Shown: positions 12,680 to 24,235 of the stretch, in pieces
How the letters are laid out: the number at the start of each line of letters is the position of its first letter
Position numbering within the stretch: position 1 is the first letter of the stretch
Assembly (NCBI GenBank): GCA_035236585.1
Contig: CP141127.1
Location: 75,125,495 to 75,189,494, forward strand
From: Warburgia ugandensis
Taxonomy: Eukaryota; Streptophyta; Magnoliopsida; Canellales; Canellaceae
DNA length: 64,000 nucleotides
Direction of reading: 5' to 3'
Position numbers and translations under genes: made by a program
Notes under the pieces: model-generated
What the model saw: only the letters and a program-made list of their open reading frames with translations
Told to the model about the DNA's origin: nothing
The model's database searches: none

Positions 12680-12900
12680 TCATAGGACCTTATTAAAGGT
12701 TGAGCTAAGGCTATGCCTTTACATGTTATTCATCGTGATTAAGGGGGTTTCTAATGAGTCTCACTGTCCCTCCACCTTCTATTGTCATTTGTTGAGGTCT
12801 AAATGCCTCCTTACATGAGGATTGAATTAACCATATTAGGAATAGCATGTAATTGGTAAACCTTGGTCAATTGGAAATAAGAGGAGTTGTCTAGAATTAA
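12680..12900 (+). repeat. Block shared with the Athila E leader
   Basis: Similar over its length to 58395-58625. Shared runs include tttgttgaggtctaaa, gcctccttaca, gaggattg/gagggttg, attaacca and ggagttgtctag/ggagcgctagtct. In E the block lies between primer site and gag, so a leader function is plausible. Here it lies in an element without genes. Confidence 0.7.
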
Positions 12901-15900
12901 AAATGAATAAGCTACCCTCAATCTAGTAAAACACTAACTGGTTGAGAAATAATAATAAGAGCATAAAAGGTTAGTAAATTATCTACCTTGATAAAAATTA
13001 TAAGTAAGATAAGGATGATCTGGCAAGATCTAAGAGAGATCTTGAATGATCAAAAACAACAAAAGAAAAGAAATACAATTTAGAGTATATTATTATTGTG
13101 TGATTTTACTTATAGTATAGATTTGTTGGCTTAGAATATTTGAAACCTTGATCATATATGATTTAAGGAAAATTAGGGCATCCTTCATAGGATAAACCAA
13201 ATACATGTAGAAAGAAAACTTGTATAAAGGAATAACTTTATACATATGGTTTGACAGATGTATGAATCAAGACCATGATGGACAATATAGAGTTAATACC
13301 ACTTTGAGGTAGGTGGATGTACAAGAATGTATTAAAGATTCATGCGTATATATACATGATCTTCTATTTAGAATTATAGACCTTCATAATATAAGTATAC
13401 CTATGGTACCATAGAACAATAATGATCCAAGCAAATGATCCAACCAAGTGATCCAATCCCATGATTCATCCAATTGATCCAATCAAACGATGAGAAATTA
13501 GTGAGATGTGTGAACTAAGGAAACTCTACGAATAGGGTATAGAAAATATTCCAGCCTAAGTTAAATAGACACATCGTCTGATATGTACAGTGTATTTTAC
13601 ATACAAGCATGGTGGCTTGTGATTTTGTTTTACACAAGCCTAGGTTTGGGGATGCTATGCTAAGGAAGCTATGTGAATTTGGTCACCTGCTTCCTAAAAT
13701 GTATGATATGATAGATACCATGTCCAAAGAGAGGCTAAAAGTCAGGTGGGGCAATCATGGGAAGGCCGCCATTGTGACAGCCATGGTCCTTGCCCATGCG
13801 AACATGGATTTTGTTATTTTCCCAGTTGGTATCAGTGGATTAATATGCAGTAATTTGGGTGCATTGTATGGATTTAAACTGCGGCATAGTAGTCCTTGAT
13901 ATTTTTACATTATGATGCACATATGATAAGCATAGTGAAATGCCACGGCATAATGAGATGCCAAGTATGATGAAATACATGAGTTCCTAGAGAAAAAATC
14001 CCCATATGAGATTTGGTTGAATATTGATCTCCTAAGTGGGAGTATAGCCAGGGAAAGGAACAAATTTTGAGTATTTTTACTATTTTAATAGGTTTACCTT
14101 ATACTATATAAATGATGTATGTACTCTATGATGAGATGGTCCATGAATGGGTAAATATGATAGAATGATAAATGAGATATTGTATTCTTATATTAATGAA
14201 GTATTATATTCTTATATTCCCTACTAAGCATAGCTTGCTGAGATATTGTAAATGTTTGAATGTTTATAATATTTCAGATACAGGGAAGGAGACTTGAGGA
14301 TGTATAGCTTGAAGAGCCCAGATGTTACCAGACTGATCAAGGTATCTTCTTTGAAGAATGTGAAACCAGACTATGTACTTTGTATTTGGATTGTATTTGG
14401 ACAATGGATTGTAATTGTAATACAAGGGCTATGTAAAGTGAACTACTAGATGATTCCTGGTATTCAATAAAATTTTATTTTGATACAAAAATCTTTATGT
14501 GTATTATGTATGTTGAGGTGAGACTTGGGTTGTGTTACAAATTGATTTAAAAGAAAAGAATCTTTGCTGCATTGTTTGCAAAATTTTTTTACTACTAAAG
14601 GCCCTGCCTTTGAAAAATGTATTACAAAATGTGTTACAAAAACCTGGGTCATCACAGGACCATAGTCAAATATGCGTATTGAATCTTGTAATACAATCCA
14701 CATGAAATTAAATTGATCTGACCATTGGATCTTGATAAGACATAAGCATTAGAAGATTATACTACTATTTTACCAAATGGGATAAAATTTGCATTGGAAG
14801 TATGAAGAAATCTAATGATATGATGATGTGAGAAGATTTGAACGATCAGATCATAATTAGATTCAAAATCCAAGTATATGTATACCTATGTTAGAAATAT
14901 AACTTTACTTTCTATATAGATTTTAGATGCAATTGGACCGACTTGAAATCGAGTCTACAGCCAAAGCTAAGGGAAAAGCTTGTGGGAACAGATGAACACG
15001 TCACATGAGGTAGGTTGTTCTGACATCTTTAATTTATCCATATATTCAGATTATGACTATATTGTTGGTCTAGTCAAATAACATGTATTTAGCCAGATAT
15101 ATGTTATGATAGGTTTTAATGAATTGAGAGATGATATTAATATATTATTCTTCAAGGATTAAATAAGATGATATACATCTATCTTTGATGATGATAATAT
15201 TAGATGATTACTTTGGTATGTGGACATGATTTGAGATGTATGATTTATAATAATATATGGTTGTTATTGAGATATATGAATGATAATGATAGAGATGTGG
15301 AGTATCTATGATTCTTGGTTTAGAACTACTAACACTTGCATTTCATTTATGTATATAGTAGATTTGGTCTCTCATATTGGTTTGATACATTATCGTGATT
15401 TGATGCATGATTTGTATTTTATAGCATTTTTATCTTCTTGCATGTGATCGAAGTTTGATTCACGATTTGTAATTGTGGGTTACCAATGAGGGCAACTAAT
15501 GAGGGTGGGTGTAAGAGGCATTAAGAGGCTTCTAGGTGCTCATAGTATGGTTGTGGATTAGACTGAGATGAATTATGAGATTGTTTTTATATGCATGATT
15601 TAATTCAAGATTTAGTTTTTGGCATGGATTTGCTAATAGTCCGCTAGTATGCTCAGATGTATATTTGGCATGAATTTGTTATGGTGAGCTGATATCCTTT
15701 AATATGGACATGGCATGGATTTGCTTGATATTGAATAAAAAAAATGATTAAATTATTTTATCATTGATTTATGCATACTAACAGTATGGATTATCCTTTA
15801 CATGGATATCTTATGATTTTACATGTATTGATATTGTACATGGATGAGATCCTATTATACTAATCATGACACATGATTATGATTTGTTTTGATTTGACTT

Positions 15901-16540
15901 GGCATGGATTTTTGCCTACTTAGTAATTAGATATATTATTAGATGAATTGACATTAATTTGTCTACATCATGGGTTGATATATGATGAGATGCTATGATG
16001 AGATTATTTGAAATGATATTGAAATATATGTGATATGAATATTATCATATTGTTAAGGCTATATGAACGTATATTGTTCTTTAGAACAGATTATAAATGG
16101 CTAGGATATCCAATTATATTTGGCTTTAAGTATATTGCCAAAATAGATGCTCAAACACCTATGAGTGCAGGCTTGTTGAGAGATTATAATTTGTTTACAA
16201 TGTCTCAAGTTTTGAAGAAAGTGATTTGAAGGATAAACAATTAAAGGTAGATGTAACCTTGAACAAAGACAATAATAACGCGAGACTGTGCTACCTATGT
16301 AAGTATTTGACTTGTATTTTATCTTTTAGGACATGTATGTATATACGCATTTATACTATTGAATTGGAAGCTATGCCTGGATAGTATCCTGGAAAAATAT
16401 AAAATATAAACTCATTGGTTTTCAAAACCTCTGAAGTGTATTGTTGTTGTGGAGATAATGCTCATGTTTTGTGAAAAAAGGAAATCTTTAGCTTTTAGTA
16501 TTTAATAAGTATTATAAAAAACCTAGGTTGTCACACTCAC

Positions 16541-17640
16541 TTTTTGAGATTCATGAAGTCTATCGTGACCTTTTCAATTAGGTTCTCTTTGGTAATGACC
16601 TTTACAATACTAGTAATCAATTTTGCCTTCTTTTGCCATTATCCCATTAGGTATGTCTCATAACTCTATTTGGTTTTTAGACTCAGGAGTGTCAAATCAT
16701 ATAATTTACACTCCACATGCCTTTTCGATACTTTTTCCATCAAACAACCACATATCATCAATTCATACTATCATCAATACCCCATCATTTTTTCCACACA
16801 CTGGAATCGTTAAAATTCGTAACTTGACATTGCATAATGTTTTACTAATTCTCCATCTTACTATGAATTTGATATTTATTAGTTAGTTTTATGATCAAGG
16901 ATATCATGTAATCTTCAGTGACAATCAATGTATTGTGAAAGATCAATGGACCAAGAAAATATGTGGGATAGGAATTAAAAGGGGTTGCCTTTATTGTCTT
17001 CACTCCCTCTACTTGCCCATTCTCTCCTAGACTACTAATTCTACTTGTATTGATTTATGGCAGGACCAATTAGTTTATCCTTCTTTATCTCGCCTTAATA
17101 AACTCATTTTTAATGAATCATTGGGCACTATAACCAAAATTCAGAACCTTCATTGTGAACATTGTATGTTTGGCAAGCAACATGTCTTCTCTTTTTCTCA
17201 TAGTTCTATAATAACTACTACTCTATTTGATATGATATATAGTTATATCTATTCTTCCACTATTGACAGTCTTAATGGTGCTTGATTATTATGTTCTATT
17301 CATTGATGATTATTATTTCACATGGATTTATGCCATGCACTCCAAATTTGAGGTTTATCAAAATCATGTGAATGTCACCGATATAATCTATACACAGTTT
17401 TCTTAAAAAATCAAAATCTTTAGGCTCGATTCTTGTCATGAATTCTACTCATGCACTATGCCCCAGCTTTCATATTCAAATACACCTCAATGGAATAGTG
17501 TCTCTGAATTCAAACATTGGCATGTTGTTGAAACCATTCATATACTTCTTTTCTCTTCTCAACTCTCATCATTACTATGGGAGAACCTACCTTAACTTCC
17601 ATGTGCCTCATTAATTGAACACCTACCCCCATACTTAATA
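16541..17640 (+). pseudogene. Copia A protease and integrase
   Basis: Protease is open from 16623 to 16886. WFLDSGVSNHI (Asp near 16680) is the copia D-S-G active site and HNVLLILHLTMNLIFIS is the usual C-terminal segment. GAG-pre-integrase follows near 16960-17170 with LHCEHCMFGKQH, the zinc-binding C-x2-C. The integrase core is frameshifted and shows CLIHDYYFTWIY-like and PQWNSVSE-like fragments near 17290-17510, with stops. The polyprotein would process itself and insert cDNA, but this copy cannot. Confidence 0.8.
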
Positions 17641-18290
17641 ACAAAATATCCTACAAACTTCTGTATGGATCTCCTCCATCCTATCATCAAAAAATTTGAG
17701 TCTAGATGTTTTCTACTATTATGCAATAATGAACATTGCCAAGCTTTCTATTCAATCTATCTTGTGTATCTTTGTAGGGTATGGTATTGAACAAAAGGGA
17801 TACAGGTGTTACGACCCTAACACCCATCATATTCCAGTCTATATAAATGTCATCTTTTAGGAATAAATTTCTTTTATAACCCTTCCCTAGAATTCTTCCA
17901 CCCATCTCATCACCTTAATTGATCATTTTCTAGAATACTATCTATCATCTACTCTAGTGCCCCTTCCCATTTCTCCTCCATCATCTCCACCCTCTCGACC
18001 ACCACCTTCTCTCACTCCTATTGATTCTCTATCCGTGGCTCCCGTTGAGCATATACCCAGATAACCTCTTCGTATCCATCAACCCCAGCTAAACTTAATG
18101 GTTATTGTTTCTATACCACTAAAATTCTTGATCTCCATGAGATTGAAATTATAGGAAAGTGAGTATGCAACTTGAATGGGTACATGTCATGTAGACAAAA
18201 TTGCAGGCCCCCATTAAGATCAATACCTAGGATCTTACCTCTTTATTTCCAAGAATATTAGTTATTGGTTGCAGGTAGATTTACAAAATC
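17641..18290 (+). pseudogene. Copia A integrase tail and proline-rich linker
   Basis: Fragments in changing frames resemble the copia integrase C-terminus and the linker before RT. A serine/proline-rich stretch (PPSSPPSRPPPSLTP) near 17970-18020 is typical of that linker. Confidence 0.55.
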
Positions 18291-18485
18291 AAGACTATGG
18301 TAGATGATTCACTTGAGTGACATAAGGAGCATCTTATCGTCAAAGGCTTTACTCAAGAATGTGGACTTGATTATTACGAAACATTTGTTCTTGCTGCCTG
18401 CATGATCACTACACTATCGCTTCCATTTAATATTCTTAGACACTTCACTAAATGGACATTGAGAATGCCTTTACTTATAAGGACC
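18291..18485 (+). pseudogene. Copia A reverse transcriptase, N-terminal part
   Basis: Reads LIVKGFTQECGLDYYETF near 18333-18386, the conserved start of copia RT. It then runs to a segment equivalent to DVKNAFLHG, where the reading frame (...AFTYKD) is cut by solo LTR S. Continues at 21151. Confidence 0.8.
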
Positions 18486-21150
18486 TAATAGGTATTTAAT
18501 TTTTCATGTAAACCACCTAATTAGTTTCCCATATGTTATAATTTGTAGGGGTAAAAAAAGATTTTTAGCCAAAATTTGTAACACGTGCATTTTTGAACTA
18601 ATGACTAAAAAAATTAACATTTTGTAAGTCTAGAGGGTAATCCAAGATAAGTGTATAATTAATTATAGTTTTATAATTTAATTAGAGTTTTTAGCTTTTT
18701 ATAGGAAGTGAGATGGTGATCCCACTATTGAGATTGATCGAGAAGAAAATGAAAGATTAAGATCAAAAGATCGAGTCAAGACCTAAATTTTATCAACCAA
18801 AGTGAGATCAAAGATCAAGATCATCTTTAGGACAAGTAATGAATGCAATTAGATGAGCCAAAGTTGGCCAAAGTGGGCCCATGCATAAGCCATGCAAAGT
18901 CCACCTCCTTTGCATGGGTTTCACTTAATCCACTTAGCCATATTTAAGCCATGAATAAAAGGAAAAGCCAAGTAGCCAAGCTGATCACCAAAGCCAATGA
19001 TTTGAGCTATCAAGCTAGGACAAGAAATCCATCTAAGCTATCCATGAACCCAAGATAATGGAGCTTTCAATATTAGCCATCAAAGCCACATAAGCCAAGC
19101 TACATGGAAGGCCATGATTAGAGAAAAAATCAAAGAATTAGCCTTTGGATTTATAGAGATATTTTGAAGAAAATTGACAAAAATTTCAATATGATAAGGA
19201 AGCATATGGACCAATAGGAAGAGACCCTTCTATTTTTTATTTTATTTTATGTTTTTACATATTTTTCCCACTTTCCACCTCACCACTAAATATCACTACG
19301 AATTTCACTTTCCATTTAAGAGCCCTACCTTTTTAAGACTTCCCCACTTTCCCAAACTCCTATTCCAACCATCCAACCAATCCCCCCTTCTTAGAAAAAC
19401 CACATAGCCAATTACTTTTTCCCACCTCACCTCTCTTTCCTAAATTTTCCTATCCCTCTCTACTTACTATTTTCAAAGGCCTCAATTATTTTTGAAGGGG
19501 GTAGAAGCCTCCTCCTAAAAAAATGATGTCTCCCCACCTTAATAGAATTAAAAGGGTGGCCACTTGTTATAACCCTAGCTAACCACCCATCTTATCTGTC
19601 CAATTTCTTTATCTTTCATGCCCACCATACCTTAACCTTAAGATACCTAGAAAACTTAGGAAACAACCTATGAAAGAGGATAGGAAGAGAAGAATAGAGG
19701 AACTTTAGAGGTAGGAAAATAACACTTACTCCAAGGGAGGAGGCACATTTTTCCTAAACTCCTTTCTCTTATCCTTTTGCATTGAATATTCTTCTCCTTT
19801 GGGTGTTTACTATCCTTTCCAAGGTGGGCTACACTTCTCCAAGTGCTCCACACCTTGGTCTTGTAGTTCTTCTTTGAAAGGTTGGTTGGTTCTTTTTTTA
19901 TCTCCTTCTCTTTTGAATTGTTCTTAACTTTTATTTTTTCTAGTTGAATGTTTTTCCATTGCCTTAGTTTCTTTTTACTTGTGATTCAAGATTCAAAGTT
20001 GTTTCCCTTGAAGTGACAGCAAAGGGAAAGTCACTTTAAATCTAATCTCCTCCTTTCTTAAATCTTTTATTGGTGCTTCCATTCTTATGTTTTTTTCCCA
20101 ATAGTTATCTTCAATGGTTCACATGCAACTTTCTAGTGATTTGGATAGTGATTAAAGTATATTGGGGATTAACTTTTGAGTATATGTTATAAAGCATGGT
20201 GCGCCTATTTCATGAATAGAACGCATCATGTTTTGTAGTGTTGCTTCTTCTTCTTTTTCAATACACATTGATGATTAATGGATCTCTTTTGATTGATGGA
20301 TTATAATAGTTCCTTACTACTTACTTGTTACATGTTGATTTCATGATATGTTGATTAATTGAATTCCTTGTGTTAGAGACCAATTCAACTAAAGACCTAT
20401 GGAAAATCATGTGTACAACTTAAAATGTTGAACACATGATTTTAAAGGTTCTTTAGCTAGGATAAAATTGGCAACTCTCCTTGGTTGTTTATAGTTCATT
20501 ATTTTAATTGCTCATCTCAGCAAGCATGAAAAGCACTTACCAAATCATGTTGATACCATGCGTTCAATCCATGAGTGGTGTGCATGGTTTTGAATAATTT
20601 AGTGTTGTTGAATTTCAAGTTAGTTGAATCCAATCATATTAGTAAAAGTTAGTTTAATTAGTGTTTGAATGTTAAGCTTGATTAGATTGTTTAAAATATT
20701 GTTTGATTGGCTTGTTAGTTAGTAAAGTTTTCATTCCCATGAGTATATTTGCATTCTTTAGAAATTGCATATCTAGGAAGTTCATTAGTTGCATGTTTCC
20801 TTAGGCTTACAGGGTTTAGGAAAGTTGTTAAATTTCAATTTTAGAAAGTTTTCAAATTAGAAAAATCATAAATTTAGAAAGTCTTCATTTAAGAAAGTTT
20901 TATTTTTAGAAAGGGTGTTTTAGGAAGTTGTTAATCTTAGCATGTTTTAAGTTTTAGAATAGTTTCATCTTTTCATGTGTCAAATTTTCATATTTAGTTT
21001 AGGAAAGATCTCCTTGATTTGCCTAGATTAGATAATTTAAAGCGAGGACCACTAGTTTCACATCCATTTGATTTTTTGTGGGGTCGACTCCTTACATAAA
21101 TTATTATAACTGATTCGTGTGCTTGCAAGTTTTAACTTAAAATCACAACG
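18486..21150 (+). mobile_element. Athila-like solo LTR S inside copia A
   Basis: 2665 bp between TSDs ggacc (18481-18485) and tgacc (21151-21155), which differ at one base. The start taataggtatttaattttt... aligns with the LTR starts at 52460 and 54625, and the end carries gtggggtcgactcctta and gtgcttgcaag, the counterpart of the E LTR end. No primer site or coding region follows, so it is a solo LTR left by LTR-LTR recombination. Removing it restores the copia A frame ...TYKDLSKKVYMEPP. Confidence 0.85.
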
Positions 21151-21530
21151 TGACCTTTCTAAAAAAGTATATATGGAGCCACCTCTTAGCCTTCCTTACA
21201 GACATGGCTAAGTCTATCATCTTAGTCATGCTATGGGGTAGGGTCGAGCAAGCACTTTGAGCATGGTTTGATAAATTATATTCTATGACTACTCGCTTTG
21301 GCTTTAGTCAGAATGATAGCAACTCAGCCATGTTTATTCATCACAGCTAGTGTGGTGCTATTTTTCTCTTCCTCTATGTTAATGATATAATTATTATTAA
21401 AAATGATACTATCATAATTAGTGCCACCAAGTCTTCTCTTTCATACACTTTTGAAGTGAAAGACTTAAGCTTCCTCAACTACTTTCTCAGCATTAAGGCT
21501 CAACATAGTTAACACACTTATCCTCTATCC
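21151..21530 (+). pseudogene. Copia A reverse transcriptase, C-terminal part
   Basis: Resumes with KKVYMEPP. The catalytic box near 21375-21386 reads YVND, with the first catalytic Asp replaced by Asn. FEVKDLSFLNYFLSIKA follows. Several stops and frame changes. RT activity is lost by the active-site change alone. Confidence 0.8.
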
Positions 21531-22330
21531 CAAGTGAAGTATGCTTAAAAAATTCTCAGTCTTCTACAATTTTCAGATGAATAAAATATCAGATGCTTCA
21601 ATTACTCTTAATGTCAAGCTTCGGGCATCTGATGGTGAACCTCTGCCAAATTTGACTTTGTATCATTAGCTAGTTAGGATGCTCACGTTTCTTACTAGCA
21701 CTCAGGTGGAAATTGTTCATGCTATACGTGTATTATCTTAGTTTACTTTGATAAAAAAATCAATATGATTTATTTCATACCCTTCGCTCAATGAGAAAAT
21801 GGGTACTCCATGCACTGATCACTCTATAGTTGCTTTATGTATTATTTGCTACTTTCATAAGACCTTTTGCTGAGGTTTTCTCCTATCTTTTTCATCGGCT
21901 TCAATTCTTCTAGCATATTTTGATGCTGATTGTGGAGGCAATGTCACAGATCTAAAGTTTACTACATAATCTCTTCTCTTTCTAGTAGACTCTTTAATCT
22001 TCTATAAAAGTAAGAAGCAAAATATTGTATTTAGATTCAGTATGGAATTAGAATATCATGCTCTTGGTGGCACTACTTGTAAGATAATTTGGTTTCATCA
22101 ATGTCTCTTAGATCTTGGTGTAACGTATTCTCAGCCTACCCATCTCCATTGTTACAACAAAAGTGCCACTCATATAGCTCATAACGTAATATTTCATAAG
22201 GGAAAAGAACATATTGAAATTGACTCTCATATCACTCGACAGCACAATTACTCTCTAGTTCATTTTCACAATTGATCAACTTGCTGATCTATTTACAAAG
22301 GCACAATTACGGTTAGATAATTTACAAGTA
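21531..22330 (+). pseudogene. Copia A RT tail and RNase H
   Basis: The thumb/connection is poorly preserved (21540-21890). RNase H is clear from about 21905: YFDADCGG, SKKQNIVFRFSMELEYHAL (Glu of the active site present), HCYNKSATHIAHN and KEHIEIDSHITRQH up to 22275. In another frame a tail LFTKAQLR continues into the 3' LTR. Dead by frameshifts. Confidence 0.85.
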
Positions 22331-22424
22331 TTACATCCCTATTAAATTGATAACATTCATGTATATGGCAGTGTAAATTAATAGGAAGAAATTAAATAAA
22401 AAACTTATCTTTTTAACAATGACA
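22313..22424 (+). repeat. Partial 3' LTR of copia A
   Basis: Matches the last ~115 bp of 2071-2248 (catccctatta, attgataacattcatgtata, ttatctttttaac, tgaca). The 5' ~65 bp of the LTR are not recognisable. Followed by the right target copy ATCAT. Confidence 0.8.
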
Positions 22425-22935
22425 ATCATCCACATAAAGAAAAGAATTATGGTACTTTGTGGACGATGATAGTGGACATGGAAGGATCTGCTGGGCTCCA
22501 TTTGAAGCCAAGACCAAATAAGAAATCTATAAATCTTATATATCATAATCAAAGGGGCCTAACGAAGACCATAAATAGCTTTATTCAGTCTGCACACGTG
22601 ATTAGGCCTAGCCGGATCATTGAATCCGGGCAGCTGCCGCACATAAACTACTTCATCAAGTGAACCATGCAAAAATGCATTTTTCACGTCAAGATGCTTA
22701 ATGTCCCAACAAAGTGCATGATCAATCATAACACTGTCCGAACCGTACATGGCTTTACAACCGCACAAAAGGGCTCTGAGAAACCCACTCCCGAAGTTTG
22801 ATTACAGCCCGATGCTAGTAATCGGGCCTTATAGGTCAATACTCCCGTCAACCTTTGCTTTTAACTTATATACCCACTTTCATCCCGTGACACAATGTCC
22901 TAGTGGTGAAGGAGTGAGGTACCATGTATTTTGAT
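22425..22935 (-). pseudogene. Copia B reverse transcriptase, N-terminal part
   Basis: Reverse-strand reading gives WKWVYKLKAKVDGSI near 22900-22850, then an open run 22768-22559 with HLDVKNAFLHG (catalytic Asp about 22689) and RLNKAIYGLR. Further left, in shifted frames, are QSTIIL and the first part of LYVDD, whose GAT codons are the insertion point of copia A. Confidence 0.85.
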
Positions 22936-23498
22936 GCATTAGAGCAGCATACGTCGTCTATTGCACCATTTCACTTCAGCTTAAGAGAAGCCTGCTTGAA
23001 AGACTTGGGTTCAAGTGGAATTTGTGCCGCCACATGGCATCTTGCAATAGCATAGTGGCTGGCTAGAAGAACCATAGTCTTGAGGTTTCCGATTTTGGAT
23101 CTTGTAATCATAAGATGGCATGGTTTAGGGGAAGTGGACTGCGGTAATTAACTGGAAGAAGAAAGAATGGGAAGTGGAGATGGAATGATAGACGGAGTGG
23201 ATTGCATTGGGGAGGTTGAATTTGGTGGGGAAGTACATGTGGGAACATATGCATTAGAAGATGGATACAAGATAGGAGTTCAGGTGCGGAGTGTTGGAGA
23301 TAAAGATGAAATTTTTATGGGCCCCGTAGATGTAGCGTGTGGGCTGACAAAACCTGTAAGATCGTAGTTTATGGAGAGGTTGGGCATAAATGCCGAAAAA
23401 ACAAGTGGTGGAACTGAAGTTTTAGTAAGCGAAGCATCAGTAGATAAACAAGTTGAAACATCAGAGCCATCAATTGCATTATTGCCTGCAAAAGGAAA
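22936..23498 (-). other. Copia B linker between integrase and RT
   Basis: Low-similarity region expected between the integrase and reverse transcriptase of copia polyproteins. Reverse-strand fragments are serine/threonine-rich. An open stretch on the plus strand (23167-23367) is unrelated to any protein I know and is most likely chance. Confidence 0.5.
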
Positions 23499-24235
23499 TT
23501 AATTTTCGTCAAAAGTAACATAACGGGAAATATGAACTCCGCTAGTATTGGCATCAATGCATTGATAGCCTTTGTACTTGGCAGGATATCCCATAAAAAC
23601 ACATGGTTTAGTGTGTGATTCCAGCTTATCTTTTGTAGTATTACCCAAATAAGAATGACAATAGCAACCAAAGACATGGAGATCATCATATTGAGGTGGT
23701 TTCTCAAGTAATTTTTCAAATGGAGACTTCTTATCAAGGACAAGTGTGGGGAGCCTGTTAATTAGATACACTACAGTAGGAAAGGTATCCACCCAGAATT
23801 GTTTGGTAGGCTTTGGTTACCAGTGAAATTATAGTCTCACGTATATGCCTACGTTTGCACTCAACCATCCCATCTTCTTCTGGGTGTAAGAGCAGGAGAT
23901 GCAATTAGAATACCTTTTTAGCCAAAAAATTAGTAAAAGCATTACTTAAGAATTCAGAACCACCATCACTCTGAAGATATTGAACATTCGCACCGAATAC
24001 ATTCCCAAACATTGCAAGAAAATTCTGAGTGTTCAATAACTTCGGTTTTCCGAAACAAGGGAAACGAATTGGGGAAACTGGTAGACTCATCATTTGAAAC
24101 CAAATAATAAATGTGACCCATTCGTGATGAAACAGGAGTAGCCCCCATTGTTTGAAAACAAGTTGCAGAAGATACTGAAGTACTGAAGGGAAACCTATGT
24201 GACTTTTCTAAAACGCAATTTGGGCACATCTTATT
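23499..24235 (-). pseudogene. Copia B GAG-pre-integrase and integrase
   Basis: Reverse strand: MCPNCVLEKSHRFPF at 24229-24185 is the zinc-binding end. Core fragments include a target-strand segment YLQSDGGSEFLSNAF near 23990-23945 (the second catalytic Asp). The open run 23792-23499 carries VYLINRLP and HVFGCYCHSYL, standard copia integrase C-terminal motifs. Frameshifts near 24095 and 23800 break it. Confidence 0.85.

Larger units (their letters stand above)
10134..14656 (+). mobile_element. Inner large LTR element H within F
   Basis: Starts tgtaagacctctaattttt and ends aaaacctgggtcatcaca, the termini expected of the same large-LTR family. Flanks are ggatt (10129-10133) and ggacc (14657-14661), only 3 of 5 identical, so the limits are tentative. 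An alternative inner end (gggttgtgttaca, 14527-14539) exists. It has a TATA-like box at 10717-10726, a polyadenylation-like A/T stretch near 14.47 kb, and a ~220-bp block shared with the leader of Athila element E. No coding domain. The open stretch 13609-13899 (96 codons) matches nothing I know. Confidence 0.45.
8622..16535 (+). mobile_element. Large non-coding solo LTR F, itself split by LTR H
   Basis: Begins tgtccctatttttt and ends aacctaggttgtcaca, with flanking duplications ctcat (8617-8621) and ctcac (16536-16540), one transition apart. Without the nested H it is about 3.4 kb. The start region (ggattgtactcaaaaaga, then atgaataagttgtga) resembles the LTR pieces at 45.85-46.2 kb, and the terminal ...ggttgtcaca matches the ends of the solo LTRs at 37.9 and 46.3 kb, so all belong to one family of large-LTR gypsy-type elements. 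It carries no coding domain. Excising it rejoins copia A just upstream of its protease. Confidence 0.65.
2071..22424 (+). mobile_element. Ty1/copia retrotransposon A nested in B
   Basis: Plus-strand copia element bounded by perfect ATCAT duplications (2066-2070 and 22425-22429). It has a 178-bp 5' LTR, a methionine-type primer site, a leader, then protease and integrase (16623-17640), reverse transcriptase (18291-18485 and 21151-21520), RNase H (21900-22330) and a shortened 3' LTR. Removing A rejoins B's reverse-transcriptase codons exactly across the YVDD motif. A is interrupted by G1, F (with H inside) and S, which account for most of its 20-kb span. Its gag is not recognisable. Numerous stops make it dead. 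Confidence 0.85.

Noticed and set aside
13609-13899. 96-codon frame in LTR H, considered as a small gene
   Set aside because: No recognisable motif, no similarity, and located inside a non-coding LTR-like element.
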